The notes beneath the pieces are model-generated. The model did not search any database and had not been told where the DNA came from. It was given only the letters and a program-made list of their open reading frames with translations. The translations under genes were made by a program, and so were the position numbers. From NCBI GenBank assembly GCA_029941315.1, contig JAPYQE010000190.1:1-12435 (forward strand): a stretch of 12,435 nucleotides of DNA, in the 5' to 3' direction. Source of the stretch: GCA-2724215 sp015660315. Its GTDB lineage: Bacteria; Latescibacterota; UBA2968; UBA8231. Positions 6,444 to 12,435 of the stretch are shown here, in pieces (the stretch's first letter is position 1; each line of letters begins with the position of its first letter).

Positions 6444-8192
6444 ATGCTGTCGCGCCGATTATCAGTCGCGATTTCGTTTGAGGTTATTGCAAGAATACCG
6501 CAGCCCCTGTCGTGGCTGGTGCTGATGGTGGTAGCGATGGGCGTGTCGGCCTGTCAAAACGAATCCACGGAAATGCAAACGGACTATCGAGCTGCGACCG
6601 CTAAATCCGGTCCTTCGTTTGTCGAGATCGCGCAGGAGGCCGGCATCGGCTTTCGCCATATCAACGGGGCGAGCGGTCGCTATTACTATGTGGAAGCCTA
6701 TGGTTCGGGCGCGGTTTTTTTGGACTATGACAACGACGGTTATCAGGACCTCTATGCGGTCAACGGTGCGCCGCTGCCCGGTTTTGAAGCCGATGGCGTT
6801 CCGACCAACGCGTTTTACCGCAATCGCGGCGATGGTACTTTTGCGGATGTGACAGTGTCCACGGGCACGGGCCATGCGGGTTATGGCATGGGCAGTTGCG
6901 TTGGTGATATCGACAACGACGGTTTTGCAGATCTCTATGTGACCAACTTTGGGCCCAATGTGCTCTACCGCAATCGCGGCGATGGCACTTTTGCGGATGT
7001 AACGGCCGCTGCCGGTGTCGGCGATGCTCGGTTAAGCACCAGCGCGGCCTTTGCCGATATCGACAACGACGGCGACCTCGACCTTTATGTGGCCAATAAT
7101 GCCCGAATCGATCTGGAAAGCGACGAGGGGTGCCGCCGCGGGGAGATCCCGGTTTATTGCGCACCGACAGAATATTCGGGGGAATCCGGCGTTCTCTATC
7201 GCAACGACAGCAGCGGAAAATTTGCCGATATCACGCGACCAGCCGGGTTATACAACGAAGCAGGTCGGCAACTAGGCGTGGTCTTTGGTGATTACGATAC
7301 CGATGGCGATACGGACCTCTATGTGGCCAACGATATGACGGCGAATTTCCTCTATCGCAACGACGGCCAGGCACGTTTTGCCGAAGTGGGTTTGAGCGCC
7401 GGGGTCGCGCTCAGCGAGAGCGCCCGCCCGGAGGCCGGGATGGGTACCGACTTCGGCGACTTTGACCGGGACGGCGATCTCGATATCGCGGTGTGCAATT
7501 TTCAATGGGAGGCCTGCCGCCTCTATCGCAACGACGGCGACGACGCGTTTGCGGACATGAGCTTTGCTTCGGGTTTGGGCGAGCCGACGTTGGCGACGCT
7601 GACCTTTGGCACTGATTTTCTCGACTACGACAACGATGGCGATCTCGATCTCTATCTGGCCAATGGCCACGTGCATCCAGAAGTCGAGGCTTTCGACAAG
7701 GCCACTTCCTATCCGCAGCTTGACCAGATTTTTGTCAATAATGGATCCGGCAAGTTTGCGTTGGCGATTGAAGATATGGGTCCGGGCATGGCCCTTGCGG
7801 GGGTGAGTCGGGGCGCAGCGTTTGCCGATATCGACAACGACGGCGATATGGACGCCTTCATTTCCAATAACAACCAGCGCCCCTTTTTGTTGCGCAATGA
7901 TGGCGGCAATCGCAACCATTGGCTCGCGATCAAGACCATCGGCCGAGTTAGCAACCGCGACGGAATCGGAGCGCGGGTCAAGGTCATTAGCGGTGATCTG
8001 GTCCAGATCGAAGAAGTGCGTTCAGGCAGTAGTTATCTCTCGCAGAACGATCTGCGAGTTTATTTCGGGCTGGGCCGGCGCGAAAGAGTCGACCGCGTCG
8101 AAATCCGCTGGCCCAACGGGATCGTGCAAATTTTAGAAGAAATGGCTATCGACAGTATTCATCGGGTGGAGGAACCGGAGACCTCCGGCTAG
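6444..8192 (+). CDS. CRTAC1-family lipoprotein: FG-GAP/VCBS repeats plus ASPIC/UnbV domain
   Basis: The protein has 582 residues from ATG 6444, three bases after the dehydrogenase stop; there is no strong ribosome site, so coupling is likely. The signal (about 18-37) ends GVSAC, so Cys37 fits a lipobox. The body is a predicted beta-propeller built from FG-GAP/VCBS repeats. Seven calcium-type DxDxDG loops can be read: DYDNDGYQD (from 94), DIDNDGFAD, DIDNDGDLD, DYDTDGDTD, DFDRDGDLD, DYDNDGDLD and DIDNDGDMD, most followed by LYVAN or a similar strand and a YRN.GDGTFADVT segment. A Cys pair around PVYCAPTEY fits the C..YCGP insert I recall in this family. The C-terminal part (about 487-570: NHWLAIKTIG, RDGIGARVKV, SGSSYLSQND, FGLG, RVEIRWPNG) is the ASPIC/UnbV domain. 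Relatives often sit beside TPR proteins, as here. The biochemical role of the family is poorly known; extracytoplasmic calcium-dependent binding is the likely theme. Confidence 0.9.
   Translation: MLSRRLSVAISFEVIARIPQPLSWLVLMVVAMGVSACQNESTEMQTDYRAATAKSGPSFVEIAQEAGIGFRHINGASGRYYYVEAYGSGAVFLDYDNDGYQDLYAVNGAPLPGFEADGVPTNAFYRNRGDGTFADVTVSTGTGHAGYGMGSCVGDIDNDGFADLYVTNFGPNVLYRNRGDGTFADVTAAAGVGDARLSTSAAFADIDNDGDLDLYVANNARIDLESDEGCRRGEIPVYCAPTEYSGESGVLYRNDSSGKFADITRPAGLYNEAGRQLGVVFGDYDTDGDTDLYVANDMTANFLYRNDGQARFAEVGLSAGVALSESARPEAGMGTDFGDFDRDGDLDIAVCNFQWEACRLYRNDGDDAFADMSFASGLGEPTLATLTFGTDFLDYDNDGDLDLYLANGHVHPEVEAFDKATSYPQLDQIFVNNGSGKFALAIEDMGPGMALAGVSRGAAFADIDNDGDMDAFISNNNQRPFLLRNDGGNRNHWLAIKTIGRVSNRDGIGARVKVISGDLVQIEEVRSGSSYLSQNDLRVYFGLGRRERVDRVEIRWPNGIVQILEEMAIDSIHRVEEPETSG
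6816..7000 (+). repeat. Near-identical direct repeats inside the FG-GAP array
   Basis: A 35-base segment at 6816-6850 recurs at 6966-7000 with one difference (T6836 versus C6986, silent), encoding YRNRGDGTFADV both times. A second pair, 26 identical bases beginning TTTGCCGATATCGACAACGA, lies at 7050-7075 and 7821-7846. Identity at silent positions suggests recent duplication or gene conversion between propeller repeats. Confidence 0.85.
8175..8188 (+). repeat. Short inverted repeat just before the TPR gene
   Basis: CCGGAG (8175-8180) and CTCCGG (8183-8188) are complementary around two bases, immediately before the stop at 8190-8192 and the ATG at 8194. It contains the only nearby GGAG. It could weakly hide that site so that translation of the TPR gene depends on the preceding gene. 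A two-base loop is too tight for a stable hairpin, so it may be coincidence. Confidence 0.25.
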
Positions 8193-8193
8193 A

Positions 8194-9753
8194 ATGGATA
8201 TACGCGAACTGCGGCAAAATGTTCGAGCGTGGACTTCGATCGGGGTTGTCGTCTGTCTCTTGGCCGGATGTGCATCCACCACTGAGGATGCACCCGTCGC
8301 CGAGGAGAGCCTGGGAGAGAGGGAGCAGCGCTACGTGCGCGCGGTCGCCGCAGATAGCGCGGATGTCGAGGCGAACTTCGGCCTTGGTCAGGTGTACTAC
8401 GAACAACAACGCCTGACGCAAGCCCTGCAGGCCTTTCGTCGGGCGCGGGAGTTGGACTCCGCCCATAGCGGGGCGCGGGTGGGGATCGGCAAAGTTTTGT
8501 TTGCGCGTGGGCAGTTGCAGCAGGCGGTGGAGGAATATCGGGGTGCCGCGGAAATATGCGCCGATTGTGCGGACGTGCATCGGGGGTTGGGTGCGGTGTA
8601 TTTGCGGCAACGGCGTTACGACGAAGCCCGCGAGGCCTATGGGCAAGGGCTCGCCAGCGAGCCAGGCCATGCGCCCTCGCACTACAATCTCGGCGTGGCC
8701 TTCTCCCAACAAAGCGCCTATGCGGAGGCGGCCGAGGCGATGCAGCGGGCCATCGAGATCGACCCCGGCTACATTCTGGCGTATACATCGCTAGCTGATG
8801 TTTACTGTCTCAGGCTGGGGCGTTGCAGCGATGCCGTGAAATTACTCGAACGGGCTATAGAGCGGGATCCGGCGGCTGTCGAGCCCCGGGTCGGTCTCGG
8901 CCGGGCGCGGCTGAGGTTGGGGCGCGATGAGGCGGCGGTCGGGGTGTTTCGGGAGATCGTCGCGGCGGACACCACCGTAGCCAAGGCGTATAATGGGCTC
9001 GGAGTGGCCTATACCCGGCTGGGTCAATTCGAAGCGGCCGCAGAAGCCTTGCGCCGGGCGATCCACCTCGACCTGCTAAACGCGGAAATTCACTACAACC
9101 TAGCTCAGGCCTATAAAAAGCAGGGCAAGGTCGAGGAGAGCCAGGTGGCGATGAATGCTTTCAACCGCATCGACGTCTACACTGACGATATCCGCCGCTG
9201 GCAGACGGTGCTCGCCGGCAATCCGCACGATGCGATGGCCCATTTCGAGATGGGCCGGATCTACGCCAGGTTGGGCGTCGTGAACGAAGCGATGGAGGAA
9301 TTCCAGCGATCGCTAAAGATAAATCCCGCCTATGCTCCGGCCTGGCAAAGCCTGGGCAACGCCTATGCCCGGCTGAAAAATATCGACCAAGCCATCGTCG
9401 CCTACCGCAAGGCGTTGGCCGAGGACGACGCCTATGCGCTGGCCTGGTACAATCTCGGCAATGCCTTGTTCATAAGAGGGGACTTGCAAGCGGCGCGCCA
9501 GGCCTTTGTGGCGGCTATCGAACGCCAGGAAGGTTATGCGGATGCCTACCACGGCCTCGGAGGGGTGGACTTACGCGCGCAATCGCCTGAGGTGGCGATC
9601 GGCCATTTTCGTGCGGCGCTGGCGGCGGATTCGAATTATGCTCGGGCCCATTATGGTCTGGCGCTGGCCTATCGGGATCTAAAGGATTCGCTGAGCGCGG
9701 TGCAGGAGCTCGAACTATTCAAACAAAAGCAGGGCGCAAGTGGCAGACCATAA
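8194..9753 (+). CDS. TPR-repeat lipoprotein (about 13 TPRs)
   Basis: The protein has 519 residues from ATG 8194, one base after the CRTAC1 stop, so the pair is almost certainly co-translated. The N-terminus holds a lipoprotein signal with canonical lipobox L23-A24-G25-C26 (CLLAGC), followed by a short acidic linker. From about residue 57 to the end it is tetratricopeptide repeats of about 34 residues. I count 13, eight in a row, then a spacer of about 20 residues (RRWQTVLAGNPHD), then five. Typical units are HYNLGVAFSQQSAYAEAAEA and AWYNLGNALFIRGDLQAARQ. TPR solenoids are protein-binding scaffolds, so it probably assembles or docks an envelope complex, with the CRTAC1 protein as the obvious candidate partner. 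It resembles NlpI/PilF-type TPR lipoproteins only in general design. It ends the compact operon; no clear terminator follows. Confidence 0.9.
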   Translation: MDIRELRQNVRAWTSIGVVVCLLAGCASTTEDAPVAEESLGEREQRYVRAVAADSADVEANFGLGQVYYEQQRLTQALQAFRRARELDSAHSGARVGIGKVLFARGQLQQAVEEYRGAAEICADCADVHRGLGAVYLRQRRYDEAREAYGQGLASEPGHAPSHYNLGVAFSQQSAYAEAAEAMQRAIEIDPGYILAYTSLADVYCLRLGRCSDAVKLLERAIERDPAAVEPRVGLGRARLRLGRDEAAVGVFREIVAADTTVAKAYNGLGVAYTRLGQFEAAAEALRRAIHLDLLNAEIHYNLAQAYKKQGKVEESQVAMNAFNRIDVYTDDIRRWQTVLAGNPHDAMAHFEMGRIYARLGVVNEAMEEFQRSLKINPAYAPAWQSLGNAYARLKNIDQAIVAYRKALAEDDAYALAWYNLGNALFIRGDLQAARQAFVAAIERQEGYADAYHGLGGVDLRAQSPEVAIGHFRAALAADSNYARAHYGLALAYRDLKDSLSAVQELELFKQKQGASGRP

Positions 9754-10107
9754 TGCCGTATGTTTACAAAGCACAAGCAGAAGGGTGCAAAAATGACCAT
9801 AGATGCTGCAGTCCCTCCTATGCAACCGATGTCGGACTACGAGAAATTCATCTTCGATCTGAAGGGTTTTGTTGGTCATCCCGAATGTGTTGACAGCAGC
9901 GGAAATTAAAGCCGTTGGTGTCCATGCTGAAGTCTTTAAGAAAGATCCCGACAGCTTGCCCGTATAACACCGTGCCCCGATGGCCGAGCATCGCCATAGT
10001 TTCTTCCGCGATGTCTGGATTCTGCCTAATAAACGCAACTGAGCGATGCGTCACGAGCACCTTAAATTCGAGTTGTTTCGCGGTTTCTTTTTTCGTGTCG
10101 GGAAGCT
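9754..10107 (+). other. 354-base stretch with no intact gene
   Basis: This stretch between the TPR gene and the binding-protein gene is visibly more AT-rich than its flanks (judged by eye). Its first half holds a broken phytanoyl-CoA dioxygenase start, entered separately. From about 9986 to 10107 I see only stop-rich sequence and a T-rich run (10085-10093), with no convincing promoter, terminator or RNA. The promoter of the downstream transporter gene should lie here, but I cannot point to it. Confidence 0.6.
9793..9985 (+). pseudogene. Phytanoyl-CoA dioxygenase (PhyH) family, 5' remnant
   Basis: An ATG at 9793, seven bases after AAGGG (9781-9785), opens a frame reading MSDYEKFIFDLKGF, the usual N-terminus of bacterial PhyH-family Fe(II)/2-oxoglutarate oxygenases. 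The frame then fails and ends at TAA 9907-9909 after 38 codons. Shifting by one base at the GTTGGTC around 9871-9877 (an extra G at 9874/9875) restores VIPNVLTAAEIKAV and HAEVFKKDPDSLPV, the expected continuation. That frame hits TAA at 9965-9967, where a GAA would give PVEHRAPMA, again family-like. So at least one frameshift and one nonsense change are visible. Beyond 9985 I find no clear homology, and the iron-binding HxD...H region is missing, so most of the gene has been lost or scrambled. The homology is recalled from family patterns, not searched. Confidence 0.7.
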
Positions 10108-12435
10108 ATGAGACTTTCTAGATTTTTATCCGGCTATCTATTGGCTGCCCTTGGCTTCTTTGTCTTTCTCAGCCTGTCGTCGCGATTTGTCGCACCGGAT
10201 GAATCCCAGTCGCCGACAGAGCGCACGGCGGGCGAGGTCGCCGCGATTAAAGCGGTGCGCGATGTCGGGCTGGACTACGATAATCCGCTGGTACTGCATC
10301 GGCAGGTCGATTATTCGACCGGAGAGGTCGCCATGTGGTATCCCCAACGCGAGGCACCGATCTTGGCGGATCTAGTCGCGGATGGAAAGTTGCCGCCGGT
10401 TGCCGAGCGAGTGGGACAAGAACCTGCGGTGATGGAGGGAGTTGACGGGATCGGTCGCTATGGCGGCACCTGGATGCGCATTGCCCGCACGCCGGCCGAG
10501 GTGCGTTGGATCGGCTATCGCGGTTCCGGTTCGACCTTGCTACGCTTCTCGCCTTATGGAGAGCCGTTAGTGCCGCATGTGGCCAAAAGTTTTACGGTTT
10601 CGCCGGACAACACAGAATTCGTCTTCGAGTTGCGGCGAGGCATGAAATGGTCCGACGGGCACCCCTTTACGGCCGACGACATTCTCTATTGGTGGCAGCG
10701 CGAAGCCAACGATACGGCGGTGCTTTCCCAGCCGCCGGAATTTATGCGCATTCGCGGTCGGGCCGGCCATGTCGAAAAGTTGGACAACTATCGGGTGAAA
10801 TTTACTTTTCCCGAGCCGAATAGCCTGTTTTTGTCGAAGCTGGCCAGGGGGTTGGAAGTGGCCAATTGCCCGGCCCACTATTTGTCCCAGTATCATCCGA
10901 CCATCGGCGATTCGGCTAAGATCAATAGGCGCATCGAAGCGAGAAAATTGCCGGGCCGGATCGCGGCCTACACCGACGTCAAAAATTATCTCAACCCCGA
11001 ACATCCGCGATTGTGGCCCTGGCTCTACCGCACCTATAAATCCTCGCCGCCGCAGACCGCCGTGCGCAACCCCTACTACTGGGTCGTCGATACACAAGGG
11101 AATCAACTGCCCTATATCGATCGCATCCTCTTTAAATTGCGCTCGGCCGATATGATCCACCTGGCGCTGAGCAATGGCGAGGCGTCGATGCAGTGGCAGT
11201 GGGATTTGGCTAAATCCTATACCCTGGCGATGGAGCAGCGGTCCGCCGGCGATTTCGATATCTACCACTGGTTCGGCGGCGAGAACCTGTTTGTGGTCTA
11301 TCCGAATATCAACCGCCGCGTCGACGCCGACCGTCCAGAAACGGCGCACAAGAACGCGCTGCTCAACGACAAGCACTTTCGCCAGGCGCTTTCGTTGGCG
11401 ATCAATCGCCAGGCCATTATCGACGCCGATTACAATGGCCAGAGCGTACCCTCGGCCGTGTCGCCGGAACCGGGGACGCCCTATTACGAACCCACGTTAT
11501 ATCGCAGTTTTGTCGACTACGACCCTGCGCGGGCGAATCGACTGCTAGACGAGATCGGGTTGACAAGCAGGGACCGCGAAGGCTTTCGCACCTATCTCGA
11601 CGGTACGCGCATGGTGTTTTACCTCAGTCTTTCCAGCGACGATACGGGCATCGGTCCCTCGCAGTTTATCGTCGACGATTGGGCCCATGTCGGCGTGCGG
11701 GTACTGATACGCAATGAGAGTCGCGCCCTGTGGTCGACAAAGGCCCAGGCGCTGGAGCATGATTTTAACGCCTGGTCGGGCAACGGGAACTTTCCCGCGC
11801 TGTGGCCGGAGGCGTATGTCCCGATTGAAAACTGCGGTTTCGCCCGCGGTTTCGCCCGATGGTATGCCCAGGGTGGCCTCTACGGTCCGATTCCGCCGGA
11901 GCGGGCTGGGGGCTGTGTCGAGCCGCCGGTGGGGCATCCGCTGCGCCAGGCTATGGAGATTTATGACCGCTACCGCGCCGAATCCGAGCCCGAAAAACAG
12001 CAGGTCATTTTCAAAGAGATCCTGAAAATCGCGGCGGAAAATGTGTGGACCTTCAATGTCGCATCACCCCAGCCATCGTTGGTCGTCGTCAAGGATGATT
12101 TCCGCAATGTGCCGCGCAAGGCGATACATACCTTCTTGATGATGTCCCCGGCCAATACCGGTATCGAAACTTATTATCACGAAAATCCGTATGATTCGCC
12201 CGGTGCGGTCGAGCAGATGAAAGCGGCGATCCTCAAACCGACGCTGCCGCCCGACGTGCCCGCCGCCGAGGGCAGCGAGACCGATTCGGGGCTCAAGTTG
12301 GGCAGTGTGATCCGCTTTATGTTGATCGGCATCATCGGTTTATTAGTCATTTTGACGGCGGTCAAGCATCCCTATATCGGCCGCCGCTTGTTGATTATGG
12401 TACCGACCCTGGTGATTATTTCGCTGGTCACCTTC
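10108..12435 (+). CDS. Family-5 (peptide/nickel) ABC solute-binding protein fused to start of DppB/OppB-type permease; 3' end outside window
   Basis: The frame is open from ATG 10108 to the last base (776 codons). The first upstream in-frame stop is at 10063-10065 and no other start codon lies between; GGGAAG just before the ATG is a poor ribosome site. Residues 9-24 form a signal/anchor segment with no lipobox Cys. From about residue 119 (YGGTWMRIA) to about 690 it is an SBP_bac_5 binding protein of the Opp/Dpp class: LRRGMKWSDGHPFTADDI at about 176-193, NPYYWVVDTQGNQLPYIDRI at about 322-341, and FRQALSLAINRQAI at about 425-438. After a Pro/Ala/Glu linker come two membrane segments: RFMLIGIIGLLVILTA (736-751), then, after KHPYIGRR, LLIMVPTLVIISLVTF (761-776). 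The last matches the opening of DppB-type permeases (RRLLxxIPTLxxxSLxxF). The likely topology places the binding domain outside and the RR loop inside. It probably imports peptides or similar solutes; partner DppC and ATPases should follow. Confidence 0.85.
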   Translation, partial: MRLSRFLSGYLLAALGFFVFLSLSSRFVAPDESQSPTERTAGEVAAIKAVRDVGLDYDNPLVLHRQVDYSTGEVAMWYPQREAPILADLVADGKLPPVAERVGQEPAVMEGVDGIGRYGGTWMRIARTPAEVRWIGYRGSGSTLLRFSPYGEPLVPHVAKSFTVSPDNTEFVFELRRGMKWSDGHPFTADDILYWWQREANDTAVLSQPPEFMRIRGRAGHVEKLDNYRVKFTFPEPNSLFLSKLARGLEVANCPAHYLSQYHPTIGDSAKINRRIEARKLPGRIAAYTDVKNYLNPEHPRLWPWLYRTYKSSPPQTAVRNPYYWVVDTQGNQLPYIDRILFKLRSADMIHLALSNGEASMQWQWDLAKSYTLAMEQRSAGDFDIYHWFGGENLFVVYPNINRRVDADRPETAHKNALLNDKHFRQALSLAINRQAIIDADYNGQSVPSAVSPEPGTPYYEPTLYRSFVDYDPARANRLLDEIGLTSRDREGFRTYLDGTRMVFYLSLSSDDTGIGPSQFIVDDWAHVGVRVLIRNESRALWSTKAQALEHDFNAWSGNGNFPALWPEAYVPIENCGFARGFARWYAQGGLYGPIPPERAGGCVEPPVGHPLRQAMEIYDRYRAESEPEKQQVIFKEILKIAAENVWTFNVASPQPSLVVVKDDFRNVPRKAIHTFLMMSPANTGIETYYHENPYDSPGAVEQMKAAILKPTLPPDVPAAEGSETDSGLKLGSVIRFMLIGIIGLLVILTAVKHPYIGRRLLIMVPTLVIISLVTF
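11834..11857 (+). repeat. 12-bp exact tandem duplication in the binding-protein gene
   Basis: GCGGTTTCGCCC occurs twice back to back (11834-11845 and 11846-11857), giving GFARGFAR at residues 577-584. The frame is kept. It could be a recent slippage event or a family-conserved motif that happens to use the same codons. Confidence 0.8.

Noticed and set aside
7272..7919. 215-codon minus-strand open frame rich in Ile, Val and Ala
   Set aside because: It is the reverse reading of the Asp/Asn/Gly codons of the FG-GAP repeats, which creates long stop-free antisense frames.
9848..10060. Small minus-strand open frames over the dioxygenase remnant
   Set aside because: No ribosome site or recognisable motif, while the + strand reads as PhyH when the frameshift is corrected.
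10567..11376. 269-codon minus-strand open frame
   Set aside because: Fully antisense to the solute-binding protein, whose motifs are unmistakable on the + strand.
1..12435. CRISPR arrays, tRNA/rRNA genes, insertion sequences, phage or defence genes
   Set aside because: I looked for regularly spaced repeats, transposase motifs with terminal inverted repeats and tRNA-like cloverleaf sequence and saw none.

Overview
The window is one-directional: every gene I can support lies on the + strand. It suggests a Gram-negative (diderm), uncultivated-type bacterium. Several products carry lipoprotein signals, one is a periplasmic-type SurA/PpiC foldase, and one ends in a FlgD-like/gliding-motility-type Ig domain with the motif TPQGDGVND. 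There is also a CRTAC1 (FG-GAP + ASPIC/UnbV) protein beside a TPR lipoprotein, a decayed phytanoyl-CoA dioxygenase gene and an OppA/DppA-type binding protein. By memory of gene families this mix fits the FCB/Latescibacterota/Poribacteria type of lineage. That placement is inference, and no marker gene confirms it.

Layout. (1) 1-615: 3' part of a secreted-type protein with a CBM9/DOMON-like domain, followed by a perfect 14-bp hairpin (650-685) that probably separates transcription units. (2) 781-9753: six tightly packed genes that look like one operon (gaps of 41, 2, 55, 3 and 1 nt). They encode an exported protein with a discoidin-like part and a FlgD-like tail, a lipoprotein of unknown function, a double-parvulin foldase, a D-2-hydroxyacid dehydrogenase, a CRTAC1-family lipoprotein and a 13-TPR lipoprotein. 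(3) 9754-10107: no intact gene. It holds the 5' remnant of a phytanoyl-CoA dioxygenase gene broken by a frameshift and a nonsense codon. (4) 10108 to the window end: a family-5 (peptide/nickel) solute-binding protein whose frame runs without a stop into two membrane segments. The second looks like the start of a DppB/OppB permease, so this appears to be a binding protein-permease fusion cut by the window edge.

How the parts may work together. Five of the six operon products are predicted to be exported (one by a cleaved signal, four as lipoproteins), so the operon looks devoted to the cell envelope, with the foldase as a likely helper for the others. The dehydrogenase is the only clearly cytoplasmic member and its link to the rest is unexplained. 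The most unusual item is the binding protein-permease fusion. The next are the broken dioxygenase gene and a His-x-His-x-His-x-His cluster in the foldase's second parvulin domain.
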